Origin: Saprolegnia diclina VS20
Taxonomy: Eukaryota > Oomycota > Saprolegniomycetes > Saprolegniales > Saprolegniaceae
Direction: 5' to 3'
Assembly: GCF_000281045.1 (NCBI RefSeq)
Contig: NW_008246068.1
Span: 1,147,319 to 1,199,242 of the forward strand
DNA: 51,924 bases
Shown here: positions 43,265 to 51,924 of the stretch, piece after piece
How the letters are laid out: every line of letters starts with the position of its first letter
Position numbering within the stretch: position 1 is the first letter of the stretch
The notes under the pieces: generated by a model
What the model saw: only the letters and a program-made list of their open reading frames with translations
The model's database searches: none
What the model was told of the DNA's origin: nothing
Translations under genes and position numbers: made by a program

Positions 43265-45057
43265 TCTACGGACGTGCTGGGAATTCGTAAGTGAGCTGCG
43301 CTGGCGTGCCTCGCTGCAATCTCGTATTAAAAATGAAATCTTGTGTTTTTTAATGTGCCAAATTGCCCTTTCGACATACAAACTATAGAGAGGCAAAGGG
43401 CAATATCGTTTGAAAACCAGAATATTAATATGCGCACCACCGGTGTACCTCCTGGTACCCGCAGCACCTTTTTAGGCGACGTGGCATCCGCATAAACCTG
43501 TAGAAATACATACTAGCGCACAATGCATGGCGTCATGAAACCAAACGCAGCACAGTACAGCACGCTAAAACCTCTCAGAATACATGCTCGGAGGGCGGTC
43601 CCACTCTGACCAAGGTGTCCTTGAACTTGGGGAAAGTCCCCGAGCCCTATGAGACAGAAGGCACGCAGATGGTTGCCGATCCCAGGCCGTGGCTTGCTGG
43701 CGGCAAACGCAGCAGGAACGGTGCCGTCGATGCTTGCGGATAGAGTAATCCAGTGCCGAGTCGGCTACCGTGCCCTTTTGTCAACGGACAACACAAGGGA
43801 ATGGCGCACTTTGGCTGCTGGCATGCAGCAGGAGTGTCGAACGTTGACCGCTGCCCATCTGCGGAGCTGACTGGCGCACCTAGAGTCGTGGGTTGGGTCA
43901 TCGCGTGGCGATGACTCATGAGATTTTTGAAAGGGTGCGTGAATGGTAAATACCAAGTCCGAGCGCAGCTACGCCAGTCTGGACGTCATGGGGCGGTTCG
44001 TACCGTGGATTGATCAAGTGCCACGGTCATTGCATGCGACGGCGCGCCTTTTTACTGCATTTGTTTTCGATATTTGCGACTTCACGCCTGCTAACTCTGC
44101 TAACCAACCATCGGCGTGTACTACACGCCTGCAAACCATCGGCATGCAGTACACGCCACTGCCACGGGAGAGGCTGAGAGTGCATCGTGGGTGGTGTCGA
44201 TGTTTGTTTTACTTGCAGAACACGTCCGAGTTCTCCGGAATCATTGCGACGCCACAAAACAATATCCTTCCTGAATGAACAGACATCCATCGCAGAGCGC
44301 CACGGCCGCCATAATATTGTCGAGTCATTCTCATGCTGTGTCATTGCCATGTCTCCCTTGGTATACTGTCATGTTGAAAAGTTTGTCGTGCCGAGCACAG
44401 CTTCGTTCGGGGGTTAGGGCCTCGATTGCATCGTCCTGCGTTGTGTGGAATGAGATATATGTGAGCCATCTCACTCAACACCAGATATCTTCCTCGCGCC
44501 AGCACACAACACCAAGCCGCCCAACGTTTTTGAGCGCAACACGAGTGCATCATCAGCTGAGCTTCGGCTTTGGCAGGGAGCTCGAAGCAGCTCCCATTAT
44601 GAGCAAAAGTTACGAACGACCAAGGTTGTGTGCCATGAAAGGCAATCACTGCAGCTGCCGTCGTCGTTGGTCAAGATGCTACCCGTGGTCGACGGCAAAC
44701 TAGATACACCGGTGGAGCGACGAGCACGTTGGCGCAAATTTCGCGCCTTTTGGTTCTCGAGCCAAATCCTAAATGGACCCCACCAAACCTGATTTATCCA
44801 AAAATAGGCTTTCAGTCCTAAACGGCTTTATTGAATCGAGGGGTGCCCCCAGGGGTACCCCCATGTTCTCTTGGTACCACTGTTTAAAAAAGAGTGCTGC
44901 CTAAGTTAAACAGAGGCTATTTTTTATATTTCTTCAATGTTAAAAGTGGTACCCGTACCTTTTTATTGTTTTTGCCCTACCAGGGGTCTACCCTTCCCCC
45001 GCCGTTTGGAAACGCGAGTGGTCCACACAGCAAGCAGCAGGAAGCCGCCCGCCCACC
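43265..45057. other. 1.8-kb divergent intergenic region, BCKDHA / SPT5
   Basis: The BCKDHA side has CTCACTTACGAATTCC (minus strand), similar to the initiator-like words of SND1 and LCB2. The middle holds a small perfect hairpin (GTCATCGC-GTG-GCGATGAC, 43897-43915) and two half-repeats AACCATCGGC(G/A)TG...TACACGCC around 44108-44155. The SPT5 side is AT-rich with GGGGTACCCC-like palindromic words near 44850. A 112-codon plus-strand frame at 43943 has no family features. No gene is supported. Confidence 0.4.
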
Positions 45058-48000
45058 ATGTCGTCCGACGAAGAAGATATGCACTCGGAAGAGGAGGAAG
45101 ACGAGGAGAACGTCGACCTCTCCGAGGAAGAGGAGGAAGAGGAAGAAGCGCCCTCGAAGAAGCGCAAGGGGAAGGCCGCCGACTCGAAGAAGAAGAAGGC
45201 CAAGAAGCCCAAGTACATGAAGTTCATCGACGACATTGCCGACGAAGCCTCCGGTGACGAGAGCGAGGAAGATGGGTACGACGAAGGCTACCCGGACGAG
45301 CGCCGCTTGGCGGAGCAGGAGGGCGAGGACCTCGGCGACGAGAGCCGCCACCAGTACCAGTCGCACCGCAACCGCGCTGCGTTCAACGAAGACAACCTCT
45401 CGGCCGAGGACTACATTGAGGGCCTCAAGAAGCGCCACAAGCAGAGCCGCCGCACGAACGACGATGGCGACGTCGAGTCGGAGGAGATCATGCAGTCGGC
45501 CGTGGCGCAGCAGTCGCTTCTGCCGTCGATCCAGGACCCGCGCCTCTGGGTCTTCAAGTGCAAGGTACGCTCCATGGACTGTCTGCGAATACTCACGAGG
45601 GTTTGCATGTAGCCGGGCCGCGAACAGCACTTGGTTCTCTCGCTCATGAACAAGTTCCTCGAGTTTGAGAAACGGGGCGAATCGCTCAACATCAAGTCGG
45701 TCATTGCGTCCAACTCGAAGGGCTTCATCTACGTCGAGTCGGACCGCGAGCCGTTCGCCAAGGAGGCCGTGAACGGTCTTCGTGACATCCAGTCGTGGTC
45801 CATGAAGCTCGTGCCGATCCACGAAATGACGTCGGTCCTGACCATCCAGAAGAAGAAGACGCCGGTCGTTGCGGGCGTCTGGGCGCGCTTCAAGCGCGCG
45901 GGCCTCTACAAGGGCGACCTGTGCAAAGTCATTGAAATCGTCGACAATGGCCTTCGCGTACGGTGCATATGCAAGCCTTCCGGTCACTAATGCATGTGGC
46001 TGTAGGCGATCGTCAAGCACGTGCCCCGTCTCGACTCGTCGGTCTTGAACGGTGGCGAGCCGACCAAGTTCAAGAAGGGCCAGCGCCCGGCGCTCAAGCT
46101 CTTTGCGCCCGGCGCGGTGCACTCGTCGGACGTGAGCCGCAAGCGCCACCCGCTCACGAGTACATACATCGTCCTATGCAGCCAAGTCATCTCATGCGCC
46201 GTGTGTAGACGAAATGATGGACGTGTACGACAATGACTGGTTCAAGGACGGTTTTCTCTACAAGGAGGTCAACATCTCGACGATGCTCAGCGTCGACGAA
46301 GTGAACCCGACGCTTGAAGAAATCAACAAGTTTAGCGTCTCGGCCGACGGCGACTCGGACAACGAGTCGTCGCATGTCTCGAAGCTTGACCTCGGGGACG
46401 TCGACGCGTGGAAGAACAAGGTCGATCTGACCAAGGGTGACACGGTGCGCGTCATCGAAGGCGATTTGATCAACCTCATGGGTGTGGTCGTTGGTACCAA
46501 CTCGGGCAACGACACGGTCCGCGTGATGCCGCTTCACGAAGAGATCAAGGACACGATCCTCGACTTTCAGCTCAAGCAGCTCATGAAGATCGTCAAGGTA
46601 GATATCGACGCGTCTCGGAATAGCTCATGACGCCCATGATACTAGATTGGCGCGCACATCAAGGTCGTTTCGGGGCGCTACTCGGGCGAGACGGGTACCG
46701 TCGTGAGCATCGACGAGTCCATGGGTGCCCCCGTCGCCATCATCTTGGTCGACACGCAAGCCAAGGAAATCCAAGTCCGCGTTCGCGACATCCAAGAGTC
46801 GGCTGAAGTTTCGCAAGGCCTCGACTCTCTCAAGGGCAAGGAGCTCTACGACCTCGTGGCGGTACACAATGCATACCTCTAAGAGTCGTTATAACATCGG
46901 CGAATAGCTGCCGCACGGTGAAGTCGGTGTGATCACGCACGTCGGTCGTGACGGGTTTACGGTTCTGGGCCAGAACGGTCAGCCCAAGTCAATTGCGGAC
47001 CAGGAAATCCAGCGCAAGCTCTTCTCATCGCGCGTCTCGGCTCTCGACAAGAAGGGCAACCACATCTCCGTGGGCGAAATGGCGCAGGTCGTGGACGGGC
47101 CCTTTGCAGGGCAGACCGGCACAATCAAGCACATTTACCGCAGCTACATCTTCTTGCACAACAACCGTGTGGTACGCTCTCTCTGCGTTTTACCAGCTTG
47201 TTGACCTTGATATCTAGACGTCGAACGCTGGCATCTTTTTGGTGCGCAACCGTCAGATTGAAATTGCCGGCGACAAGGTCAAGTCGTACGCGATGGGTGC
47301 GTCGAGTTTTGGTGGCCCCAGTGGCGGTGGTCGCGGCGACATGTTTGGCGGTCGCGGCGGCCGTGGTGGTCGTGGCGATTTTGGCGGTCGCGGCGGTCGT
47401 GGCGGCCGCGGCGGCGCGTCGTCGGACCTTGTCGGCAAGACGGTCAAGATCAAGCGTGGCCAATGGAAGGGCTACATTGGTATGGTCGCCGACGAAACCG
47501 AGGGCACGGTCAAGGTCGAAATTCACTGCAAGTCCAAGTGCGTCGAGATCGAAAAGAAGTTTGTCAACTTGGCCGGCGATCGCATGGGCGTGCACGTCGA
47601 CAGCCGCCAGGGTGGTATGTCGACATCGTCGAACAGCTTTACGCCCATGGTCTCGGCCACGCCGCTGCACCACGGCATGACGCCGATGGCCACACCGCTG
47701 CACCAGCCGCGCACGCCGTCGCGGAGCTCGTACAGCTCGGGCGGTCGCACGCCGCGCGATGCGTGGTCGACGCAAAACGACGACGCGCTCCTCGAGTCCC
47801 ACATGCCGCACGAGAAGGACATTACACACGGTATGCCGCCGTCATTTGATTGTTTGCCACTCAATTGGCATAATGTTGTAGCGTCGAGCTTTGGCACGCC
47901 GTTGGAGCCGGCCGTGTCGTCCGACTTGGGCGTTGCACCCACGTATCGCCCGTCCTCGTATGTAGCCACGCCGGGCAACAACAACAACGACATGCACAGC

Positions 48001-48759
48001 GTCTCGACCCCGGGTATGCTCAACCCGACAACACCAGGGTTCCAGCAAGGACCGTACACGACGCCGGGTCTGGCGCCGACCACACCGTTTGCGGCCACGC
48101 CGGGGCTGCCGCGCAACACGATGGCCCAGACGCCGATGCAGATGCAGACGCCGTACCAGTCGCAGCACTCGTTTGGCCCCACGACGCCCGGTCTGCACAG
48201 CTCGATGCACCCGACGACGCCGGGCCTGCACATGCACCCGACGACGCCTGGCATGGTGGGCTTCACGCCCATGAACCCTACGACCCCCGGTATCTTTGGT
48301 GGACACAAGGGCACGCCGGCGGCCGTGACACCCCATCACGGTGGCATTGGCACGACGCCGGCGCCGATGACACCCGCGGACCAGTTCCACTCGTACGACG
48401 GCGGGTACGGCCACGGCGGCATGTCGAGCGGTGGCCACGAGAGCTCGTGGCTGAGCAAGGGCGTCGTTGTCGAAGTGGTATCGCAGGGCGACTACTACGA
48501 GGCCGAAGGCGTCATCGTCTCGGTCTCGAACGACTCTTGTGTCTTGGACATCCGCGGCAAGAACGTGACGTTCCACATGGACAGTCTGAAGCACGTCATT
48601 CCCGAGAAGCAAGACAATGTCAAGATCTTGGTCGGCGACGAAGCGGGCAAGACCGGGTCGTTGATCGGGACGGACCCGCCGGATGGTATCGTCAAGATGG
48701 ACGTGACGGCCGAAATCAATATTTTCCCGCTGAGCCACTTGGCCAAGCTGGCGATTTAG
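45058..48759 (+). CDS. SPT5: Transcription elongation factor SPT5
   Basis: Eight exons: 45058-45564, 45613-45957, 46006-46159, 46209-46597, 46646-46861, 46908-47171, 47218-47830, 47882-48759; 1121 residues, introns of 46-51 nt. The N terminus is strongly acidic (SSDEEDMHSEEEEDEEN). The NGN domain follows (LWVFKCK|PGREQHLVLSLMNKFLEF...AVNGLRDIQSWSMKLVPIHEM), then several KOW domains (VVAGVWARFKRAGLYKGDLCKV, DTVRVIEGDLINLMGVV, IKVVSGRYSGETGTVVS, QVVDGPFAGQTGTIKHIYR, KTVKIKRGQWKGYIGMVADE). A Gly/Arg-rich linker (GGRGGRGGRG) and a C-terminal repeat region rich in TPG/TTPGL units precede a final KOW-like end. With SPT4 it forms DSIF, which clamps RNA polymerase II; the repeats are phosphorylated by CDK9-type kinases in other eukaryotes. 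Confidence 0.96.
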
Positions 48760-49038
48760 GTCAAGCGCCCAAAACGACAAGAATGATGATGAATATACCG
48801 TGTTTGCCTACAGCTTTTGGTTTCCATGATGACCAATGCTTTCGCTTCCATCTTCCGCCGACATGCAGTGCCACAACACATCGCGCAACATGGCCGATCG
48901 GAAAACAAGCAGTGGTTATGGACCGTTTAGACTCGAAAGTGGCGTCTTTGCCTGTGAACACGACAGCACAAGGCGCAACGTCCGAATCGACAGCTTCACA
49001 TGTCAACGATACGTCACCAACTACTGCCTGTGAGTCGT
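48760..49038. other. Convergent gap SPT5 / protease
   Basis: A 279-nt stretch between two 3' ends. No gene or repeat seen. Confidence 0.5.
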
Positions 49039-50184
49039 TCAGCAGTGACTCTTGGCGATCGCGTTGGGCGGCAACAGACCCTTGCTCGCGAGCTGCGCCA
49101 CGATCTTGTTGAGCTTGATGCCGCCGTTGCCATACGCATCGCACGACCCGCAGTTGTGCAAGCCGACGACGACATGGTCCTTGGCCGAGATGACGGGCGA
49201 CCCAGAGCTGCCTTCGAGCGTCCCGAGGTTGTACGTGAACTCATCCTTCTGACACGACTTCAACGGCGTCGGGCCCTTGTCCATGTCGAAGCTCAGATTG
49301 GTGACGACGCCCGGCACGTTGTTGGCGACATACGCCGACACGCGCTTGCTCCAAAAGTTGGGGTGGCCCGACACGTACACGTGCTCGCCGAGCACCGGCC
49401 CGGATGCGCGCACCTGGAGGTAGCCCCACTGGCTCAAATCCACGCCGTCCTTGACGTTGAGCTTGAAGAGCGCAAAGTCGTTGGCTGTGTCCGACATGAC
49501 AAACGTAGCGTTCGTTGCGACGATCGTGCCCTTGCAGGCGTCGTGAACGTTGTGCTGGCTCACATCGTCGCAGTCGCACTCGGCCCCCAAGTCGACTTGG
49601 ACTTCGCTCCCGTCTTCTTTGATGCCGACGCAGTGCTCGTTCGTCATCAGATGGCCCTCGGACCCAATGAGCCACCCCGTGCACTTGGAGATGCCTTGGA
49701 TAAGGAGCCGGGCGACGGCGCGGCTCGGCGCGTGCATGCTAGTATTGCGGTAGCAGGAAGCGGGTCGCGTCAAGTCTTCGCCACACATGGATTCAGTCAC
49801 CACGGCACGGTGTCCAAAGGCCACCTTGTCGATGACAAAGACGGGCGTCGACTGCGCTTTGTAAACCGGTGCGTCGTACGTAAGGGTCACGGCGTCGCCC
49901 GCGAGCCACTCGGCGAAGAAGCTGCCGCGATGGTCGCCGCCGGCAAATGTCACAACATCCTTCCCGCTCTTGTCCACGAGGCGGAGCGTTCCGTTGACTG
50001 GAATGTGAAGACTCTCAAAATGCACCGCCACGTATGTGGCCTTAGGCTTCTCGATGACGTGGCGGAATGGTGCGCCGCCATCAAAGGAGAGCGAAAGCGG
50101 CGAGAGGGCGCCGGCCGACCCGACGGTCGTGGCGGCGACGACACTGAGTAGCGCGAGAAGACACGTTTGTACGAGCAGCTGCAT
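49039..50184 (-). CDS. Secreted trypsin-fold serine protease (V8/lysyl-endopeptidase-like)
   Basis: One exon, 381 residues. The start MQLLVQTCLLALLSVVAATT is a clear signal peptide. After an N-terminal beta-rich region (about 30-125, with IPVNGTLRLVDKSGKDV) comes an S1-fold protease: H184 in LMTNEHCVG, D236 in TANDFALFKL and S327 in TLEGSSGSPVIS give an intact triad. The motif order resembles bacterial glutamyl/lysyl endopeptidases more than trypsins; the GSSGSP serine site differs from GDSGGP. Many cysteines (for example AECDCDDVSQ, CGSCDA) suggest disulfides and secretion. Oomycete proteases of this type are secreted by saprotrophs and pathogens to degrade protein; whether it acts on a host is not shown. 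An initiator lies just upstream. Confidence 0.9.
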   Translation of the reverse strand: MQLLVQTCLLALLSVVAATTVGSAGALSPLSLSFDGGAPFRHVIEKPKATYVAVHFESLHIPVNGTLRLVDKSGKDVVTFAGGDHRGSFFAEWLAGDAVTLTYDAPVYKAQSTPVFVIDKVAFGHRAVVTESMCGEDLTRPASCYRNTSMHAPSRAVARLLIQGISKCTGWLIGSEGHLMTNEHCVGIKEDGSEVQVDLGAECDCDDVSQHNVHDACKGTIVATNATFVMSDTANDFALFKLNVKDGVDLSQWGYLQVRASGPVLGEHVYVSGHPNFWSKRVSAYVANNVPGVVTNLSFDMDKGPTPLKSCQKDEFTYNLGTLEGSSGSPVISAKDHVVVGLHNCGSCDAYGNGGIKLNKIVAQLASKGLLPPNAIAKSHC

Positions 50185-50539
50185 ACGGCTTATGTCGTGG
50201 ATCGCAAATGCCAGAATGAGGTTGCTATTACAATGGAAAAATGGGTTTGTGGGTGTTGGATAATATCTGACCGAAATCAGATCGTACGTACTCAGACATC
50301 ACAAATCTATGAACGCGACCAATCTGAATCTGAGGTTGGTCTCTGAGATGCACTGCATTTTCCTAGACGGTATCACCAATCCGTGCCTTGACGGTGTTGC
50401 ATTTGGTGCCAGAAAGCTCGCGTCACGGTGTGTGTCATTAAATGCGTTAAAAAGACGAATGACATTCAAAGCTATAGAAGGCAACGCATCTCGACGTCAA
50501 ATTTGATGTGGCAACTACGAATTGCTGCGCGTCGACGCT
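50185..50539. promoter_or_regulatory. Protease promoter and downstream gap
   Basis: The protease initiator element occupies the first 37 nt. Beyond that, to the stop of the next minus-strand gene, the sequence is AT-richer with no gene or repeat that I can see. Confidence 0.4.
50205..50221 (-). promoter_or_regulatory. Oomycete initiator element of the secreted protease
   Basis: On the minus strand CCTCATTCTGGCATTTG lies 20-37 nt before the ATG and matches the oomycete initiator plan CTCATT-nnn-CA(A/T)TT very closely, the best case in the window. Confidence 0.65.
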
Positions 50540-51538
50540 TCAAAGTTGCATGAGGTCGTCGCACAACGCGACCTTGTACGCAATAGCGAGTCGCGCAAAC
50601 CGAGCTTCGTTCCTCCAACCAGGAAACTGCGCGCGCAAGTGCACGGTGACCCGCGAGCCTGGTGCGGTAAGGTGCGCAAGCACGCTTGTGTCCGTGATAT
50701 GTACGAGGTGCCGGCGGAATGCAGAGTGTGCGCGAAGGTTGCGATAGGCGTCGCGGCGCGGGACGACCACCGACCCGTTGGGCGCTGTGACTTGCAGCTC
50801 AACCCAGCTGTGGCACCCTCGGTACGAACCGTTGAGGTGCGACGCGTCCGTGGCCCACCCTTGGTCGTGCGAGTCACACTCGATGACGAGTGCCACGCAC
50901 TGAGTGCGCGTGATCGCCGGATGCTCGAGCGCTGGTACCGTCAGTTGCAAGTATTGTACGTTCGCCGGCGCCGACACGTTGAGCGTTCTTGTCGTCTCGA
51001 CTTCGTGGTAGAGGGTCAGGCGGTCAAGAATCGCGTTGATGGTGGCGACTGGGAGCCCTCTCGCCGCGTACGAGCACCCGAGGCGAAGTACGTCGCGCGC
51101 GGTCACGGTGCTGCGCGCGGGCAATGTTGCGGCCGCGGCGCGTCCAAGTGGAGATACGGTCGAGGAGTTGGTCGCGTCGACGAGCCAGAGGTCCTCTGTC
51201 GCGCCAAAGCCTGGTTGGTGCCGTGTGCAGAGAGCGGCGACGTCGCGTTCGCAAGCCGCGACCAAGTCGACTTCTGGCATGTCGATCCCGAGAACCACGG
51301 CGAGGCGCACGTACTTCTACGTGGAGAATTTAATAGTACGACAGATTAGTCCATCAATGGGTACGTTGAGCGTCGGCTGCTTTTTGCGTTCGAGCTCTTC
51401 GGTTAGCGCGCGCGCGTCACACTGGGCGCTGCGCAAGTCGTCGCAAAGCTGTGTGCGCTCGGCCTTGAGCTGGGCAATGTTGCGGCGCAGGGCCTCAAGA
51501 TGAGCGACCTCGGTGTGCTGCTTGCTCGGGCTCGCCAT
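50540..51538 (-). CDS. Coiled-coil protein with fungal-like C-terminal domain
   Basis: Exons 51538-51365 and 51316-50540 around a 48-nt GTAC...GTAG intron; 316 residues. Residues 1-55 (VAHLEALRRNIAQLKAERTQ...ALTEELERKKQ) are a coiled coil. The middle (LAVVLGIDMPEVDLVAACER...TRHQPGFGATEDLWLVD) is unrecognised. The C terminus, with CVALVIECDSHDQGWATDAS, HLNGSYRGCHSWVELQV, RNLRAHSAFRRHLVHI and PGSRVTVHLRAQFPGW, has the 'SxDQGW ... W-E ... N-x-x-A ... PGD-x-[IV] ... A-x-[FY]-PGW-N' order that I recall from fungal proteins of unknown function. That likeness is from memory of the pattern, not from a search. The gene lies 355 nt downstream of the protease and on the same strand. Confidence 0.7.
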
Positions 51539-51924
51539 TTTGATTTTGCCATGTTCATATGTTGTTCTTGTGTGTGCTCGTTAGGAAGGAAGGTATTGAT
51601 AACATGTTGATAAGATCAAGGGTCCCTTGATAAGATCTTACGGTAGATCGGATCGACCAATCAGAATGGACCAACTATCACAATCTTGTACTAGAACTCT
51701 TCGAATTATCAATGCATAGTTTCATCCATTGATAAAAGTTCTACCGTACAACACACCTCAAAGGATGTATTTCCGCGATAAGATGACGCCAAATATCCCG
51801 ATGAACCACTCGGCCATGCTAGCGATAAATGTCATGCAAATCCACGATATTTTATTCATATTTTTACTATCTCTACTGCTGTGTACTACGCCCCAAATGA
51901 TTGCTACCTCACCCCACAAGGAAA
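51539..51924. promoter_or_regulatory. Upstream region of the coiled-coil gene
   Basis: Contains two direct copies of TTGATAAGATC (about 51607 and 51627) separated by AAGGGTCCC, a CCAATCAG box (about 51657) and an ACGGTAGA/TCTACCGT inverted word pair. AT-rich. No gene is seen before the window ends. Confidence 0.4.

Noticed and set aside
43897-43915. Small perfect hairpin GTCATCGC/GCGATGAC as a regulatory element
   Set aside because: An 8-nt stem is expected by chance in 52 kb and it lies far from either gene start.
1-51924. CRISPR arrays, tRNA, rRNA, intact transposons
   Set aside because: No regularly spaced repeats, no cloverleaf that I could fold by eye, no transposase or reverse transcriptase frame; small RNAs could still be missed without a search.

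Overview
This window is nuclear DNA from an oomycete, most likely a member of the Saprolegniales (Achlya/Saprolegnia/Aphanomyces-like). The evidence is a dense, GC-rich gene set read on both strands. Nearly all introns are 41-65 nt, usually open with GTAC or GTAG and almost always close with TAG. Several genes have CTCATT...-type initiator motifs a few tens of bases upstream of the ATG, as in oomycete promoters. Most gene models below were spliced by hand; exon sums were checked to be divisible by three and the joins to restore family motifs.

Layout. 1-4.4 kb: a BTB/SPRY protein at the window edge, a small membrane protein and an IQ-motif protein (minus). 4.8-9.3 kb: mitochondrial ribosomal protein uL3m, an amino-acid/auxin-permease-family transporter (minus) and a gene-poor 1.5 kb stretch with a strong hairpin. 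9.3-14.4 kb: a PX-RING protein and a multi-exon homologue of the ciliary protein TBC1D32/Broad-minded. 14.8-22.8 kb: succinate dehydrogenase iron-sulfur subunit (minus), a 1642-residue C2/B-box/SAM protein, and a convergent MYND-finger gene whose stop lies inside the end of the C2 gene. 23.1-27.5 kb: Tudor-SN and serine palmitoyltransferase LCB2 (convergent). 28.0-35.7 kb: one 20-exon EMAP-like (EML5/6-type) protein of 2234 residues with an N-terminal EF-hand region (minus). 36.1-40.9 kb: a kynurenine-type aminotransferase and two tandem, paralogous PX-domain genes (all minus). 41.3-43.3 kb: an assembly gap flanked by a 44-bp tandem repeat, then branched-chain 2-oxoacid dehydrogenase E1 alpha (minus). 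45.1-51.5 kb: transcription elongation factor SPT5, a secreted chymotrypsin-fold protease (minus) and a coiled-coil gene with a C-terminal domain resembling one in fungal proteins (minus).

There is no operon logic; this is an ordinary eukaryotic neighbourhood of housekeeping genes (mitochondrial translation, TCA cycle/complex II, branched-chain amino-acid and tryptophan catabolism, sphingolipid synthesis, transcription elongation, RNA-binding Tudor-SN). Between them sit genes that fit a flagellated zoospore (TBC1D32, EML/EF-hand, possibly the IQ protein) and membrane-trafficking or signalling proteins (PX-RING, two PX proteins, C2-B-box-SAM). I found no CRISPR array, rRNA, tRNA, intact transposon or clear sign of a wholly new system. 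The most unusual items are the C2-B-box-SAM and EF-hand-EML architectures, the tandem PX pair and shared TATCCGG promoter motifs.
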